Positions 1 to 11,400 of a DNA stretch of 64,000 bases are shown piece after piece. Under the pieces are notes generated by a model, which ran no database searches, had not been told where the DNA came from, and saw only the letters and a list, made by a program, of their open reading frames with translations. Position numbers and translations under genes: made by a program. Source of the DNA: Xiphophorus maculatus (lineage: Eukaryota; Chordata; Actinopteri; Cyprinodontiformes; Poeciliidae); NCBI RefSeq assembly GCF_002775205.1, contig NC_036459.1:16972312-17036311 (forward strand), in the 5' to 3' direction. Each line of letters starts with the position of its first letter. The stretch's first letter is position 1.

Positions 1-703
1 TTATGTCCATATAAATAATGATTTGATTTTATGTTGCAAATTGACAAAAAGTAAGTGCATAATTGTGAAATGGAAGGAAAACAATACAAAATGTTTTCAA
101 AGTTTTTACCAGTCAAAATCTGAAAAGTGTGGCATTCACTTTTATTCAAAACCTTTAATCAGATAACTCTAAGAAGCACCGTTTGTCATTGTAAGAGCAA
201 CCAAGGCTGCAATAGATTGAGCTGGATCATCATGTGCTGAAATGGCCCAGTCAAAGTCCAGGTCAAAATCTAGCTAGGACAAACATATCCCAAAAAATTG
301 GAGTATGTTTGCCACTTTAAAAAAAAATAAAAAAAATTCACCAATTGGTGCATACAAAACTATTAAACAGATGCATTGATCTCCAAAATGAGAAACAACC
401 AATTAGATAACAGAACAAACAAACAAAAAAGAAAAAAATGTTTTAACAATTCAATTTTTTGGACACCAGTGGGTTATGTTCTGTGTTTTAATGCATGGCC
501 CACTTTTTAAAGATTTTTATTTGTTAAATAAAATATTAAACCAATGCACCGTTTTTCCTTCCACTTCCTCATTTGAGTCAGGGTTTTTTTCCCTCCACAT
601 AACTCCCATTAAAAACACAATTTCAGATCCTTAACTCTTAAGTAAAAGAAGATTAAAACCCGACGCGGCGGTTGACTCTGCAGCTCTGTCTACCTGTCGC
701 CAG
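1..703 (+). other. med21 terminal intron with Tc1-like scrap
   Basis: This is AT-rich intron upstream of the last med21 exon. At about 211-265 a segment resembles the conserved Tc1/mariner transposase stretch WPSQSPDL (read from atggcccagtcaaagtcc). At about 360-420 lies a short sequence that recurs at 39,776-39,845 in a bmal2 intron. No other coding signal is visible. Confidence 0.5.
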
Positions 704-883
704 GCGGCCAGCCTCCGTCAGCTGGAGGAGGAGAACCACGACGCGGCGGCCCGTCTGGAGGAGGTGGTGTACCGCGGCGACATGCTGCTGGAGAAGATCC
801 AGAACGCGCTGGCCGACATCGCCCAGTCGCAGCTGCGCACCCGCAACGGAGCGCTGAGCCAGCCTTCGCCGGCCGAGTCCTGA
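704..883 (+). CDS. med21: med21 last coding exon (Mediator complex subunit 21), partial gene
   Basis: This exon encodes the C-terminal 59 residues of MED21, a small coiled-coil subunit of the middle module of Mediator, which pairs with MED7 and links transcription factors to RNA polymerase II in the nucleus. The exon begins in phase 0 after a pyrimidine-rich acceptor ending at 703 and stops at TGA 881-883. The peptide contains [15 protein letters not shown], then [20 protein letters not shown] and QSQLRTRNG, which match the end of vertebrate MED21 almost residue for residue. A second AG at 682-683 would add a few in-frame residues and cannot be excluded. Earlier exons lie left of the window. 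The 3' UTR probably runs to an ATTAAA near 1274. The neighbour stk38l lies in the same orientation, as in mammals. Identity is secure; the exact acceptor is less so. Confidence 0.9.
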   Translation, partial: AASLRQLEEENHDAAARLEEVVYRGDMLLEKIQNALADIAQSQLRTRNGALSQPSPAES

Positions 884-1290
884 CGTCGCGTCCTGCCACC
901 AGCGGACACTTTTTTTTTTTGTTTTGTTCTGTTTTTTTTCCACACGGCGAATGTTTGTTTTGCAAAAACGGAAAGATCTCTCCACTGCCCAACGTGTGTC
1001 TGGGATGAACAACACTAGAGTCTCCAATGTAGTTTAAAGTTAAAAGCATTATTTTGAAATCAAATAATTGAAGTCATTTCTGAATTGCATTTTTTTGGGG
1101 GGGGGGAGAAGTAAAAAAAAAAAAAAAAAGATGTTAATTCGGACATTCACCCTAGCAACACGTCCGCTGTGTTATATATGTAGATTCCATGTTGTACATT
1201 TCATTTGTTGTTTTTTTTATGTAAATGTAAACACTTCAGTCTGCTTTGAAAAAGGTTACAATGTAAATATGTGATTAAAAATACAGAGCA
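884..1290 (+). other. med21 3' UTR (inferred)
   Basis: This AT-rich sequence follows the med21 stop codon. It contains homopolymer T, G and A runs and a candidate ATTAAA polyadenylation signal near 1274; a second AATAAA occurs near 1419. The true end is not determined by sequence alone. Confidence 0.5.
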
Positions 1291-2134
1291 GCATTTCCAG
1301 TAACAGCCTACACTTTATTTTAGCTGATCTCATAAATATCTCACGGATCAGGTCTATATAGCATCATTTTTATTGTTTTTTTTAAATGAATGATGGGTTC
1401 ACCCCCCTGTGCTAAACAATAAACGTCACTGCTCGAAAGCATATTTAATGGCTTCATATGTTGCATGAAAATCTGCATGTAATGCTTGGAAACGCCTTTA
1501 ATTTAAGAGACGGCTTTCGTGTAGTATCGGATCTAACATCTTTCAATCTATAAAATGTCCAAAAAAGACAAAACAAATGTACACACCTGTGGGAAAATGT
1601 CAGGTTTTAGTGATGCAGCTTTTGTTTATCTAACAGCCTTAGAAAGTGAGCAACACCTTACTCTAATACTTTCAAGTTTGTCTCGTCTGTGGTGCCTGAG
1701 GTCACAAAATAAGTAAAGTTAAGATTATGCGTTGTGGTAGTCATGGCAATTGAGGGGGATTTACACCATTTGAACACCAGGAGGCACTTCTGTAAATAGA
1801 TTTTAAGGTAACGCCTTCTTTGATGTGTGACATCATGGGGGGGGGGAATCAAGACATCAGAAAGAGAACTGTTAAACTCCACTATTCTGGTTCATCCTTG
1901 TTTGGCTGAAGCTGGTGGAAGTGTCATTAATCCACAGTGAAATGAGTTCTGTACCAAGATGTGCCGCTCAGAGACGAAAAGCCAGGTCACAATATGGAGT
2001 GAAACACTGCAGAAAAAGACAATTTTAAAATGATGCTCGGCTTTTAAGGGCCTTTTTTTTTTTTTAAATAAATATCACTGCATTTACAAGAAAAATGAAT
2101 ATTGAAAGGCTGAAAACAGCCTCTCAACTGTGAA

Positions 2135-2225
2135 GTAAAGGAGTGGCAGCAGCATCATGTGTCGACGTTTTGTTGCCAGAAGAATTCCTGGAGCCCTTCA
2201 CAAAGTACAGTCTAGGAAATATAAT
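2135..2225 (+). mobile_element. Tc1-like transposase fragment
   Basis: The stretch reads close to the conserved Tc1 transposase segment GGxSIM...FAA..GALHK (here GGSSIM, then VARRIPGALHKV). It is a short decayed scrap without visible terminal repeats. The surrounding 1.3-2.7 kb holds nothing else I can support. Confidence 0.55.
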
Positions 2226-2739
2226 GGAAACGATTTCATTTCGGCTTTTCCCATTACATCTGGGAATACACATTGACCTAAATTAGGAAAAAGTTCAAGA
2301 CAAACTGTCAGAATAAAAAGGTTACGTATCTTTTTTTACGTCAAGTCTAAGTAAATATCTGGTTAGGGCTGTACATTCAAATCCATAAAACACAATGGAG
2401 TTAATGTATTTGGTCACCAGAAGATGGATGAACATAAATAAAAGATTACATATAGCTTCTGAATCTATATCATTTTTCCAAGTTGTTGTTTCTTAATACA
2501 GTATACAGACGGGCATCGACTCGTGACTTTTACAGAAAGTAGAACAAACACATCATGAAAGTGTGAGAATTTTAGGGAAGTGAGCCCTTATTTTAGTAGA
2601 TTTCATAATTATTAAGGGGCAAAGCAGAGCTAGAAAAACAAACTGCTGAGAGGGTAGAAAAGGAGAAGTAGACAGATGAGATTATATCCAAAAATATTTC
2701 ATCTTTCAGGGCTTTAATTTATTTTAATCCGAGAGGCTT

Positions 2740-3005
2740 CCAATATCTTTAGGTGTTCCTCAAGGAACTGTTTTTGGTCCCATCTCCTACTTTTCTTCTT
2801 TTTTTTTTAAATTAGCTGAGATTATCTTTATCCTTGCATAAATCCTTCGGCTGAGTATTTTACAATTAACAAAAAGATATATAAATGGGACTGTTTATGC
2901 CAAAGACTTTGCTAGCATAATGCTATTAGCCATCCATCTCATCTTCAAGATTTAGTGCTAAGGAATTAAAAGAACTTTTCCCTCCAAATCTTTGGTATTG
3001 TGAAT
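2740..3005 (+). mobile_element. Possible reverse-transcriptase core fragment of a non-LTR retrotransposon
   Basis: The peptide GVPQGTVFGPISYF is readable at about 2750-2795 and resembles the conserved RT block GVPQGSVLGPLLF. About 110 bases on, VYAKDFASI resembles the F/YADDT catalytic block with the motif damaged. The spacing to the better preserved LINE piece starting at 3195 is larger than normal, so either insertions intervene or this is a separate copy. Confidence 0.4.
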
Positions 3006-3189
3006 CTCAGCAGGACATTCCTGGTAAAATAAATGTGTAATAAAAAAAAAAGATGATCAATAAATGCAAAGGCAATTGGTAATTACTTTGTTATTAAAAT
3101 CAACAAATTTAATGACAACCTTTTTATATGACCCACTGATAATTGTAGGCGTCTTGAATCCATTTACAAATTTATTTTTTTTCTGGAAA

Positions 3190-4166
3190 AAAATATGGAT
3201 AAAATAATAAAAACAGTAGAAAAAGAGTTAGCTGAGTTGAAAACATGGTTTGATTACAATAAGTTGCCGTTAAATGGAGGAAAAACTAAATTCATGGTGT
3301 TCTCTCGTAATCGGATCTGTAATAATGTAAAGTTATGCATAAATGGAGTTGAAATCGAAAAGGTTAATGAGACAAACATTTTTAGGGATTATTATAGATA
3401 ATAAACTTAGTTGGAAGCCTCACATAGAAAATATTAGAAATAAAGTTGCAAAAACTATTGGAATATTGTTTAAAATAAAAGTTTTAATAAATGTTAAAGG
3501 CTTGCACATTATGTATTCCTCTTTGGTTATTCCTCATTTGTCTTATTGCTCAGAAATCTGGGGAAATGCAAGTAAAACAATCATTGATATATTAGATAAG
3601 CTGCAAAAAAAAAGTTATAAGGCTTATTAATAAGGTGGGATACAGTGAACCAACTGATAAACTCTTTATTCAAAGTAATATATTAAAATGTAAAGATATT
3701 GTTTCTATAAAAATACTGGAAATAATGTATAAAGCATTGAACAAAAGTCTTCCTTAAGCTAAGAGAGAGTAGATCTAATTTGTGAGGTTTGTTTACATTT
3801 TTGAATGTGCAAAAGAAAAAAAGCCAGATAAAGTCTAGGTGCGTTTCAGTTATTGGTGTGAAATTGTGGAATGAATTGAATGATGATTTTTGTCCTTTCT
3901 TGGTGAATTTCAAAAGAGCTTTAAAATGTAAATTAATGATCAAATCTTACACTGTTGTGTAGATTTATGTATGTATTGTGAAGATATCCTGGTGGGTTGT
4001 AAGGTAAAAAAAAAACAGGGTAGGCAAGAATAAGCTTTGCTTCAGTGTATTCCTTTTTTTGGTAAACTGTGGGTTTGTTTGTTGTTGTTGTTTTTTATTT
4101 TATTTTGTTGTTTCCTGTGTTTAATGTGGACAATTTACCAAAATAAAGTGACTGATTGATTGATTT
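3190..4166 (+). mobile_element. 3' end of a decayed non-LTR (LINE) retrotransposon
   Basis: The sequence encodes the thumb and C-terminal part of a non-LTR reverse transcriptase with recognisable blocks: LKTWFDYNKLPLNGGKTKFM, then LGIIIDNKLSWKPHI, SYCSEIWGN and a following INKVGYSEPTDKLFIQS. The frame shifts near 3385 and near 3612 and stops follow, so it is dead. The 3' end is AAATAAAGTGACTGATTGATTGATT, i.e. a short GATT-repeat tail as seen in Jockey-superclade (L2/Rex1-like) fish elements. The clade assignment is an inference. Confidence 0.8.
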
Positions 4167-5090
4167 AAATCTGAACTTCACGCAGCATGAGCTGCAGGCC
4201 AGAAAATGCACCAGACAAAACTAAATATAGGTGCTGTGTCACAGCTCAGTGGGCCCCATTGATACGAGAAACATAAAAACAGCCTTGTCTGTCGCTCACC
4301 ACACCCAGACATGCTGGCAGGGAACACCCACCTTTCCTCTGCCCGGCGACGACACGGCCCTGACGGTAAAAGGCCAGCGAGTCGTCCAAATAAGGAGATT
4401 TATGACAGGAAAATGTTAACGTCCACTCTGAACTGCTGTGTGCTTTGTTTGGGTCAACAGAACTGGGTTGTCAGTGATACGTCTGTGTTTATCTGTGATT
4501 CCCAGGAGTAATCAGGTCCATCTTTTTTTTTTTTTGCTCCCTACACGTCTGCCCTAAAGACCTTTGGGATGTTTTTTTATTTATTTATTTTTTTACAAGG
4601 AAGCATTGAAAGCAACCCTGATACAGTGGCTGCGCTCCCATTGGACCTTTACAGGAAGTAGGCTGGTTTCCTTCGGGCTTTCTGCTTTGCTCTTTGATTT
4701 AAACTGAAGGCCTAATTTTTACAACCTCGTTTAAAACAATGAACACGTTTGTACTCGGAAATGTTAAAGTTCTCAGAAAGTTTTCTCGTAATGAAAGTCT
4801 TGGATTCTTATCATGGTTTATGGTTTTATTGCTCAGGTTAATGTACACAAAACCTCCATCTGGTGTAACTGCCTTACTTTGTGCAGCAACGATAATAGTC
4901 ATACATGTATAATCAATTCCTAATCTTAATTTGCTGTGTCATTTGCAGTGCCATGAAAAAAAAAATACTCTGTCACCCATATTTTATTCATATATCAAAT
5001 GGATTCTAAAATCAGAAAGCAAGTTTCCAACTACAATTTAGTTGATTTTGTGAAAAAAAAAAGCTACCTAAACTGTTCTTTGTTTTTCAA
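4167..5090. other. Non-coding stretch, nothing recognised
   Basis: No gene, RNA or clear repeat could be supported here. Short ORFs have no family features and the base composition is that of surrounding intergenic DNA. Confidence 0.5.
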
Positions 5091-5094
5091 TGAA

Positions 5095-5750
5095 GCCCCA
5101 AGCTACATTAGTCCACAGAATGTTTTGCCAAAAGTCTTTGGATTTGCCAAGAAATCGCCAGGCATTTTCTCGGCCTGCGTGTTGCTTTTTCTCAGCAGTG
5201 GCTGACCCTCAGAACCCTCACATGCCGCGTCATTTTGTCCAAATCTCTTTTTCATTTGTTGTTGAAATCAAAAACGCATATCTGACCTGAAGCAAACGAG
5301 GCCTTTAGGTGTTTTTTGTTGGTTTTTTTTTTTTTTGACTAACTGGGTGAGTAGTTGATGCAATCTTGCTTTAATTTAGGTAGGCTGGCCTGTGGTGGGA
5401 AGGTTCACAACCGTTCCACATTTTCTCCATTTGTGGTTGATGACTCTCACTGTTGTTGACTCGAGTTCCAAACCTTAGAAAAACTCTTTCCAGACGTCTG
5501 GATCTTTGGCTTCAGGTACAATGTGTTGCCTTTTTTAGCACCACTTCATATGTTGTCAGACATATTCAATTTAAGTGATTTCTTCATTCTACAGATCCAG
5601 CATTAATAAGGCCAGGGTATGGCTAATAAAATGTAAATGGAAAAACATATGTAAGTCAATACCTGATTTAACAAAGGAGACAGTAACCTTTACACATAAG
5701 ATCAGACTGGGTTATTTTTGCTTCATAGGTGAAAATAATTATTTCAAAAC
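5095..5750 (+). mobile_element. Fossil non-autonomous DNA transposon, right part
   Basis: The block resembles a widespread teleost interspersed repeat. Recognisable phrases include agaatgttttgccaaaagtc, aggttcacaaccgttccac, atttgtggttgatgactctc and gatttcttcattctacag in the usual order. It looks like the right-hand part of the family whose left part appears at about 53,575-54,240, also in + orientation. No open frame survives. The superfamily is uncertain. Confidence 0.55.
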
Positions 5751-6049
5751 TTAAAAAAAAAAAACATTTACTTGAATTATTTTTATCTGGTAGTTTATCA
5801 AATAGTTTGAGGATCCTCAAAGCAAACAGTGAAATAATATATTAGGTGGAAAATACTTTTTTTTCAGCACTGCAAGAGGGAAAAATGAGCCTTTTTTTCA
5901 TTATGAATTTAACTTTAACACAGTGACGCCACATTCGCTATTTTTAGCCGGGGTCCGCACAAACCACAGCCCCCAAAATGATGTAACAACGCTCACAACT
6001 GGAGGTAGTACAGTATATTCTTCATAGCTGCCGAGAGGAGAGAGCCTGC

Positions 6050-6380
6050 TAGCCGAATAAACCTGCGTCCGTTGTGTGACGGCAGAGGCCCTCTCATTGG
6101 TTGAAGCGCCCGCTCCTCTACGTTGTGTCCGCGTCGTGATTGGCTAGAGGAAAAGCAGTCGCGTTTCGGACGCCGCTGATTGGACGTCGCTCACGTTTTT
6201 TCCATGTCGACGTGTTTGCGTTGTCAGCCCAGAGCGTCTGATGAGCCCGACGAGCTCAGGAAGCAGCGGTTCTTATTTTATGTTTTGTAGCGACTGAAAC
6301 GGGAAGGCGGCTGATATTTTTGGGAGGGTCGGGTAGACAGCTAAAGGCGGTTAAATATTTTCTAATATTTTTAGGTGAGG
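6050..6380 (+). promoter_or_regulatory. Probable stk38l promoter with three inverted CCAAT boxes
   Basis: A CpG-richer island stands out from AT-rich flanks. It contains ATTGG (inverted CCAAT, NF-Y type) at 6096-6100, 6139-6143 and 6179-6183, spaced 43 and 40 bp, a layout typical of TATA-less housekeeping promoters. A GACGTCGC element overlaps the third box. A non-coding first exon may start around 6230-6300; a good donor (TTTTTAG|GTGAGG) sits at 6374/6375. The first coding exon of stk38l lies 8 kb downstream and begins with a 6-base UTR remnant, so an upstream non-coding exon is expected. Assignment to stk38l is by position. Confidence 0.55.
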
Positions 6381-6934
6381 TTGCTGCCAGCGACAGAAGA
6401 GCTTTGTTGTGGTTTTGGCGTTGATACCGGTGATGTTTACTGTTCATCCTCATAGGTCTCTGACGGACAGCCAATATTAACTGGTTCCACCAGCCCGAAA
6501 CTGCCTAAATATTAGGCACAGACCGGATTATTTTACATATTTTTTCCCTCATATTGCTGTGTGCTGGCGGCACGCCAATAATTGACTCTGGAGCAGGACA
6601 CGGAGGTAGGTAAAATACAAAAAAATGCACGTGAAATGTAAAATATACCATTTTAATATTGTCTGAACAGCGCTTATTTACAATAGAGCCTATATAAGAT
6701 GAGGGCGAGTTTATTCTCACGTCCATTATGCACAAAGCAATTTCGAATGCCTCCGAAAATAAAATAAAATTGAAAAAATTAGCAAAATCCAAAAGCAATA
6801 GCTTTAATTCTAGTTTTAAGATGCTGGTAGGTTAGTTAAGCAATAACGATGACTTCTTTATAACATTACGCCTGATGCACTCACTGATATACCTGCACTA
6901 AGTCAGACACTACAAAACACTGTGGTCATGAGGG

Positions 6935-7065
6935 CACGCAAATAGAAAGTTGTATCATCAGCATATAGTACAAGATGTTGTGATCTCATGGAGCTTGAGG
7001 AGCCTCGTGGATATGAACTAAAAAGTGACCCGAGAGCTGAGTCTTGAGGACCTTTGATCAACATG
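6935..7065 (-). mobile_element. Non-LTR reverse-transcriptase fragment
   Basis: Read on the minus strand, GPQDSALGSLF (a GVPQGSxLGPLLF relic) is followed by LVLYADDTTFYLRA, which carries the YADD catalytic box of reverse transcriptase. Most of the usual spacer between the two blocks is missing. It is a short dead copy inside the likely first intron of stk38l. Confidence 0.6.
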
Positions 7066-7484
7066 TGTATTTATGGATCTACATAACCAGATGCACGCGA
7101 ATGCAGTTGCATCTCAGACAAGATGGTTTTGATAAGGTGTTGCATAAAGGCCTGAGTCATTCTCTCAGTTAAAATACCACAACTTTGCCATACAACGTGA
7201 AGTACAAAAAAGTAAAAGCTAAAAGATATATTTTATTTAAAACAGAAAAGCAAATCAGTTCTACTTCAGCTAAAATAAGACAGCATGTTGGTTATTACAG
7301 TTATTGATAATAACAATAGCTGTTTTCAAGGGAAAAGTCTCTGCCTTCTTTCAGCCAATAGACTGTGGCTGTCAGGAACAATTTATTAGAACATTTTTTG
7401 CAGATTTCCGACTCAGTTTGTTTTTTCCTCTTTAATGTATTTTATTTTATTTTATTTTATTTTTTTGCAAATCTTGATTTTGGC

Positions 7485-7560
7485 GGCCGGCTCATGCCTG
7501 AATAAAAGCGACCCGACAACAAAGCCTTGAGGAACTCCACATACAAATACTTTTATACTT
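7485..7560 (-). mobile_element. Second non-LTR reverse-transcriptase scrap
   Basis: On the minus strand the sequence reads GVPQGFVVGSLLF, again the RT block that precedes the catalytic YADD box. It lies 0.45 kb from the other minus-strand RT fragment and may derive from the same or a related LINE. Confidence 0.5.
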
Positions 7561-7818
7561 ATGGATCAAGATTAATAAAAAAAAAAAAAACGGAACTCAA
7601 GAGCATTTTTGTCTGCAGTGCGTAAAGAACACAGATAGCAGCAGAGCATTGTCAGGGTGGCGATGTTCTGGAGGAGTTGCAGAACCATCTGCTAAACCAA
7701 AACCTTGATGTAATTCAATTTGTTCAATTTGCTTAGAATCTGAAAGATGCCTGTTTCCTGTTGCTTTCATTCTGGATGAATTACAAAGTTGTCATTCCTG
7801 AGCATAAGAATTGTTTTA

Positions 7819-7861
7819 TTAAAATATTAAGGGCTCCTTTTTAAGACCCTTAATATTTTAA
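7819..7861. repeat. 15-bp perfect inverted repeat, AT-rich
   Basis: Arms ttaaaatattaaggg (7819-7833) and its reverse complement (7847-7861) are separated by 13 bases. It has no GC-rich stem plus T-run signature and no gene reads into it; most likely it is a repeat or MITE remnant. Confidence 0.6.
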
Positions 7862-8241
7862 GGCTTCATGAAGCAGGTCTGACTGATGATCATTTTCTTG
7901 TTTGGGTGTTTTGGGAGTGTTTGCACGTGTGAGCTCATGCGTGTTCTCAGTGGCGTCACAAATGAGTCGTCTCATTCAAGACGGAAAACAGTGCTGCAAG
8001 GGTGGAGCGCGTCTGACTGGAGAATTTTACACATTCTGAGAAATCCGGGTCTTAGAAGGATAAAGGTGTTATTGTTTGTTCTGTTGTCGATTTTGCTGTG
8101 AATTAGATTCAGCTGGTTACCTGTAAGCCGGTGGAACTCTGCGTTTTGAAGAAGCTTTTAAAACTCCTGTCAGAACGCTGTTGCTCTCTAGATAATTCCC
8201 CAAGTGTCAGCACTTGTTAAAGGGGGAATTACTTTTTTCCC

Positions 8242-8445
8242 CCTCCCCTCCAGGGGGTCTTTTGTGGGCTCTAGTGTCCCTTATATGAAAGTAGGCTGAC
8301 AGGAAAGGGGGAAAGAAAGAGGGGTGGAGACACGCAGCAAATGTCGCCAGGTCCGGGAATCGAACCTGCGACAGCCGCGTTGAGGACTCAAGGCCTCCAA
8401 ATGTGGGTCGCGCTATCCACTACGCCACCACGGCATGCCAGGGGG
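8242..8445 (-). mobile_element. tRNA-like SINE
   Basis: On the minus strand the head reads GTGGCGTAGTGGATAGCGCG (A-box like) and about 50 bases later GGTTCGATTCCCGG (B-box), followed by a tRNA-unrelated body ending near CCCCTGGAGGGG. A homologous copy in the same orientation lies at 55,478-55,668. The cloverleaf is not intact enough for a functional tRNA. Confidence 0.7.
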
Positions 8446-11400
8446 GAACACTTTTCAATCTTCGCTGAAACAGATCTTTGAGGAACTGCTGCGGTTCTGC
8501 AGAGTAACCAGGACAAACGTCTTGTTGCCGTCTTGAACAAATGGAACTGTTCCGTCAGAGCAGTAATGCCGGACCCTCCCTGCTTCGCTGGACGCTCTTG
8601 TCGTTTTTAGCTTTAATGGGCTGCTTCAAGCTTGCATGCTGGAGCTTCTAAACAGGCTGCTTGCATTCATAATGCCTTCCTTGTTAATGCCTGAGTGGTG
8701 CAGCCTTGTTTGTTTAGCTACAGGGTGGACCTGGTTAACTTCAAGCCAAATTCAGTCCCTTCAGATGGATTTAAAGGGCCGTGCAGCGCCGCTGGAGTGC
8801 AGCCGGTTCATTTTCTACATTCTGCTGGACCCAGGTCGTCCACATAACACCTTCTGACCAGTTCATAACCGCTTCCACCTGTGGTGTGGCGTGTCTTGCT
8901 TTTTTCGTATGTTTCGAAAATATATTTGCGACGCACTCAAAAAAGATCTGGAATGATCAACTTTCTCAGGAACAAAATTTAGATGAGCGAACAATTTAAA
9001 CATCATCGTGGCACGTCAGCGGAGCTGAGGAGAACGCCCAAGAAAATGTGTCCAGCCGCTGTGTACAGTTGAACCACAACTAAAAGCCAATCTGACCTGG
9101 ACCCGCCCGTGCGGTTTTTGTTACATTATTGTTAACAGTTGAACTGAAAACATCAAAAATGGAGGGTTTCTGCAAAGGAGAGCACTTAGTGCAGGTTTTT
9201 TGTTACTGCATCCACACGTCATGGTCTTGTACGTGAAAGTAAATATATTAAAACTGAAATTTCTAACGTCACGAGCTTTACTTTGAATGTATTGTGAAGG
9301 TTTTGGCGGGTAAATAAATCCCTTTACATACCTGAATGTAGAAGTTGCACAGTGAAAACTAAACCAGAAATGTCGGACCAAACTGATTGGAGGAAAACAG
9401 CCTGAGAACACCTGGTTTGGTTTACACTTCACAAATGAGATTTTCTTAAAAAATCAAGACAACAGCTGAACACTTAGGCACTTTTTGTCCTCAAAGTGGA
9501 TCGATGTAAACACGATCACAAACCAACACTTTGACCTTTTTTAATTCTGCACCTAAAAATGACCCGAAGTATATATATATATATATAAAAGTATAAATAA
9601 TAAAAACTAAACTGAAACTAAACAATATTTTACTAACAACTAACAAAAACTATCAAACAGACTTTAAGGACTAATTAAAACTTACTAAATAAGACAAAAA
9701 GTCACAATAAAATAAAACTAAACTATTATAAAAAAAAAAAAAAAATCCTAACTGCTATAACCCCGTCCTGACCTGAAAGCATGTGTCTGAGCTAGTGGAC
9801 TTGACTCAGTTACACCAGTTCTTTCAGGAGGAATTGGTCCAAATTCCATAATAACCATTCTATTTTACTCACGTCATTAAGTTTAAATGCAATCCCACTC
9901 ATACAGTGCATGTAAAAACCAAGTTTTACCCGTGCTTGCATGTGGCAGGTAAGAGCCACGGGTGTTTTCACCTAACGAACAACACTCAGACCAAGAGTAA
10001 ACAGTGCAAATTAAACAAGCAGCAGCAAAGAGCATTATATTTCTTTAATAAGTAGAATGATATTGATCCCAATAATGAATTTTCCTCCTGCAATGAGTGA
10101 CCAGAATTCATAGGGTTGTAAAAACCGGTAGCCCTCCTCCTAGACACACTGTCTGCATAGGAAGTTAGCATACATTACGCAGTGCATTACTTAAAAAAAC
10201 AACAACCCATAACCCGGCCTGGCAAATCTGTCATGCCGCAGCCAGTCTGTTACACTTTCCTCATTATGTCAGTCTGAAACGCAAGCCGCTCTGCTAACCT
10301 GAATCAGAGAAAGGTACGTACTCGGTCCGCTTCTCCTCAATGGAAAGAAGCCATCAGGTTTTCCCAAACGTCACTGCATGCGCTCGCACTAGCTGCGTTT
10401 ATTTGGCGCGCGCAGCCGAGGTCCACTTAGAGAGGAAAAACCGTAAGCAGCTCACTGTGTCGGAGGCGGACTCATGGAAAAACAGGGCAGCTCTGGGGTG
10501 AAATGCTCCCACTGTCATGGCTTCTGATGCACAGGAGCTCACAGTTTGCAATATTTCAACACTAGCTGTCTGATTTGTTTTGGAAAAATGCCCCCAGAAA
10601 TCCAGCTAAAATTCAGTCTCTAATAGCCTGTATTTTTTATTTCATTGTAATTTTTTTTATCTCTACACCATTTATTTATGTGGTGGACCCAGTTACTTTC
10701 AGTCATCGTTCCAGTTTAAGGGATTTTATAACTTTGGCGAAAGTTGATACACAGTACCAGGTACACAGACCACCTTTACATCTGTAGTCACACAAGGATG
10801 ATTTTAAATATCATTCAGCACATTGATTTCTAAGTATTATATTAGCAGTGTAGTAAAGTAATATTTAACTGGTCTGAAGGCTTTTAAGTCTCAGCCTGCG
10901 GTTCTGGGTTGTGTCCAGAAAGAAAGCTGATTTGTTTAAGAGTCGTTATTCATATTCATATTTGTAGTTATAACATGTTATGTTAAAAATATCTGATATT
11001 TAATAAAAATATCAATGACTCAGGTTCCTGCCGACTTGGCAGTAAATACATTTTGTAACCCCAGTTTGTCAAAAGTCCAACTATGTAATTCCCTACAAGC
11101 CTTTTTTCTGTTTTCACACAAAAAAAATCCTAACTATTAACTTAGATTTGCGTAAAGCTCCTAAGCCGATAAAAAGAGTACTCCGTAGAGCCTTCCTGTT
11201 ATTTGCTTGAAGTCTTGCTCTCTCTTGACGACAAATCTTAAAAAAAATAGTTTGCTTACAAATTGCTCCTTCCACCTCTGTCCTTCACCTTACCACTCAG
11301 AATTGTCACTCTTCCACCATTCTGGAACCCGTCCAACTTCCCAAACGTGACTTTGAACCCGTGTTGTGCGTTACCGCCGGAAAAAACGAAGCTCCCGAGC

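Noticed and set aside
8340..8440. Possible tRNA gene
   Set aside because: A- and B-box-like blocks are present but the arms do not pair well and a second diverged copy exists, so it is a SINE rather than a tRNA gene.
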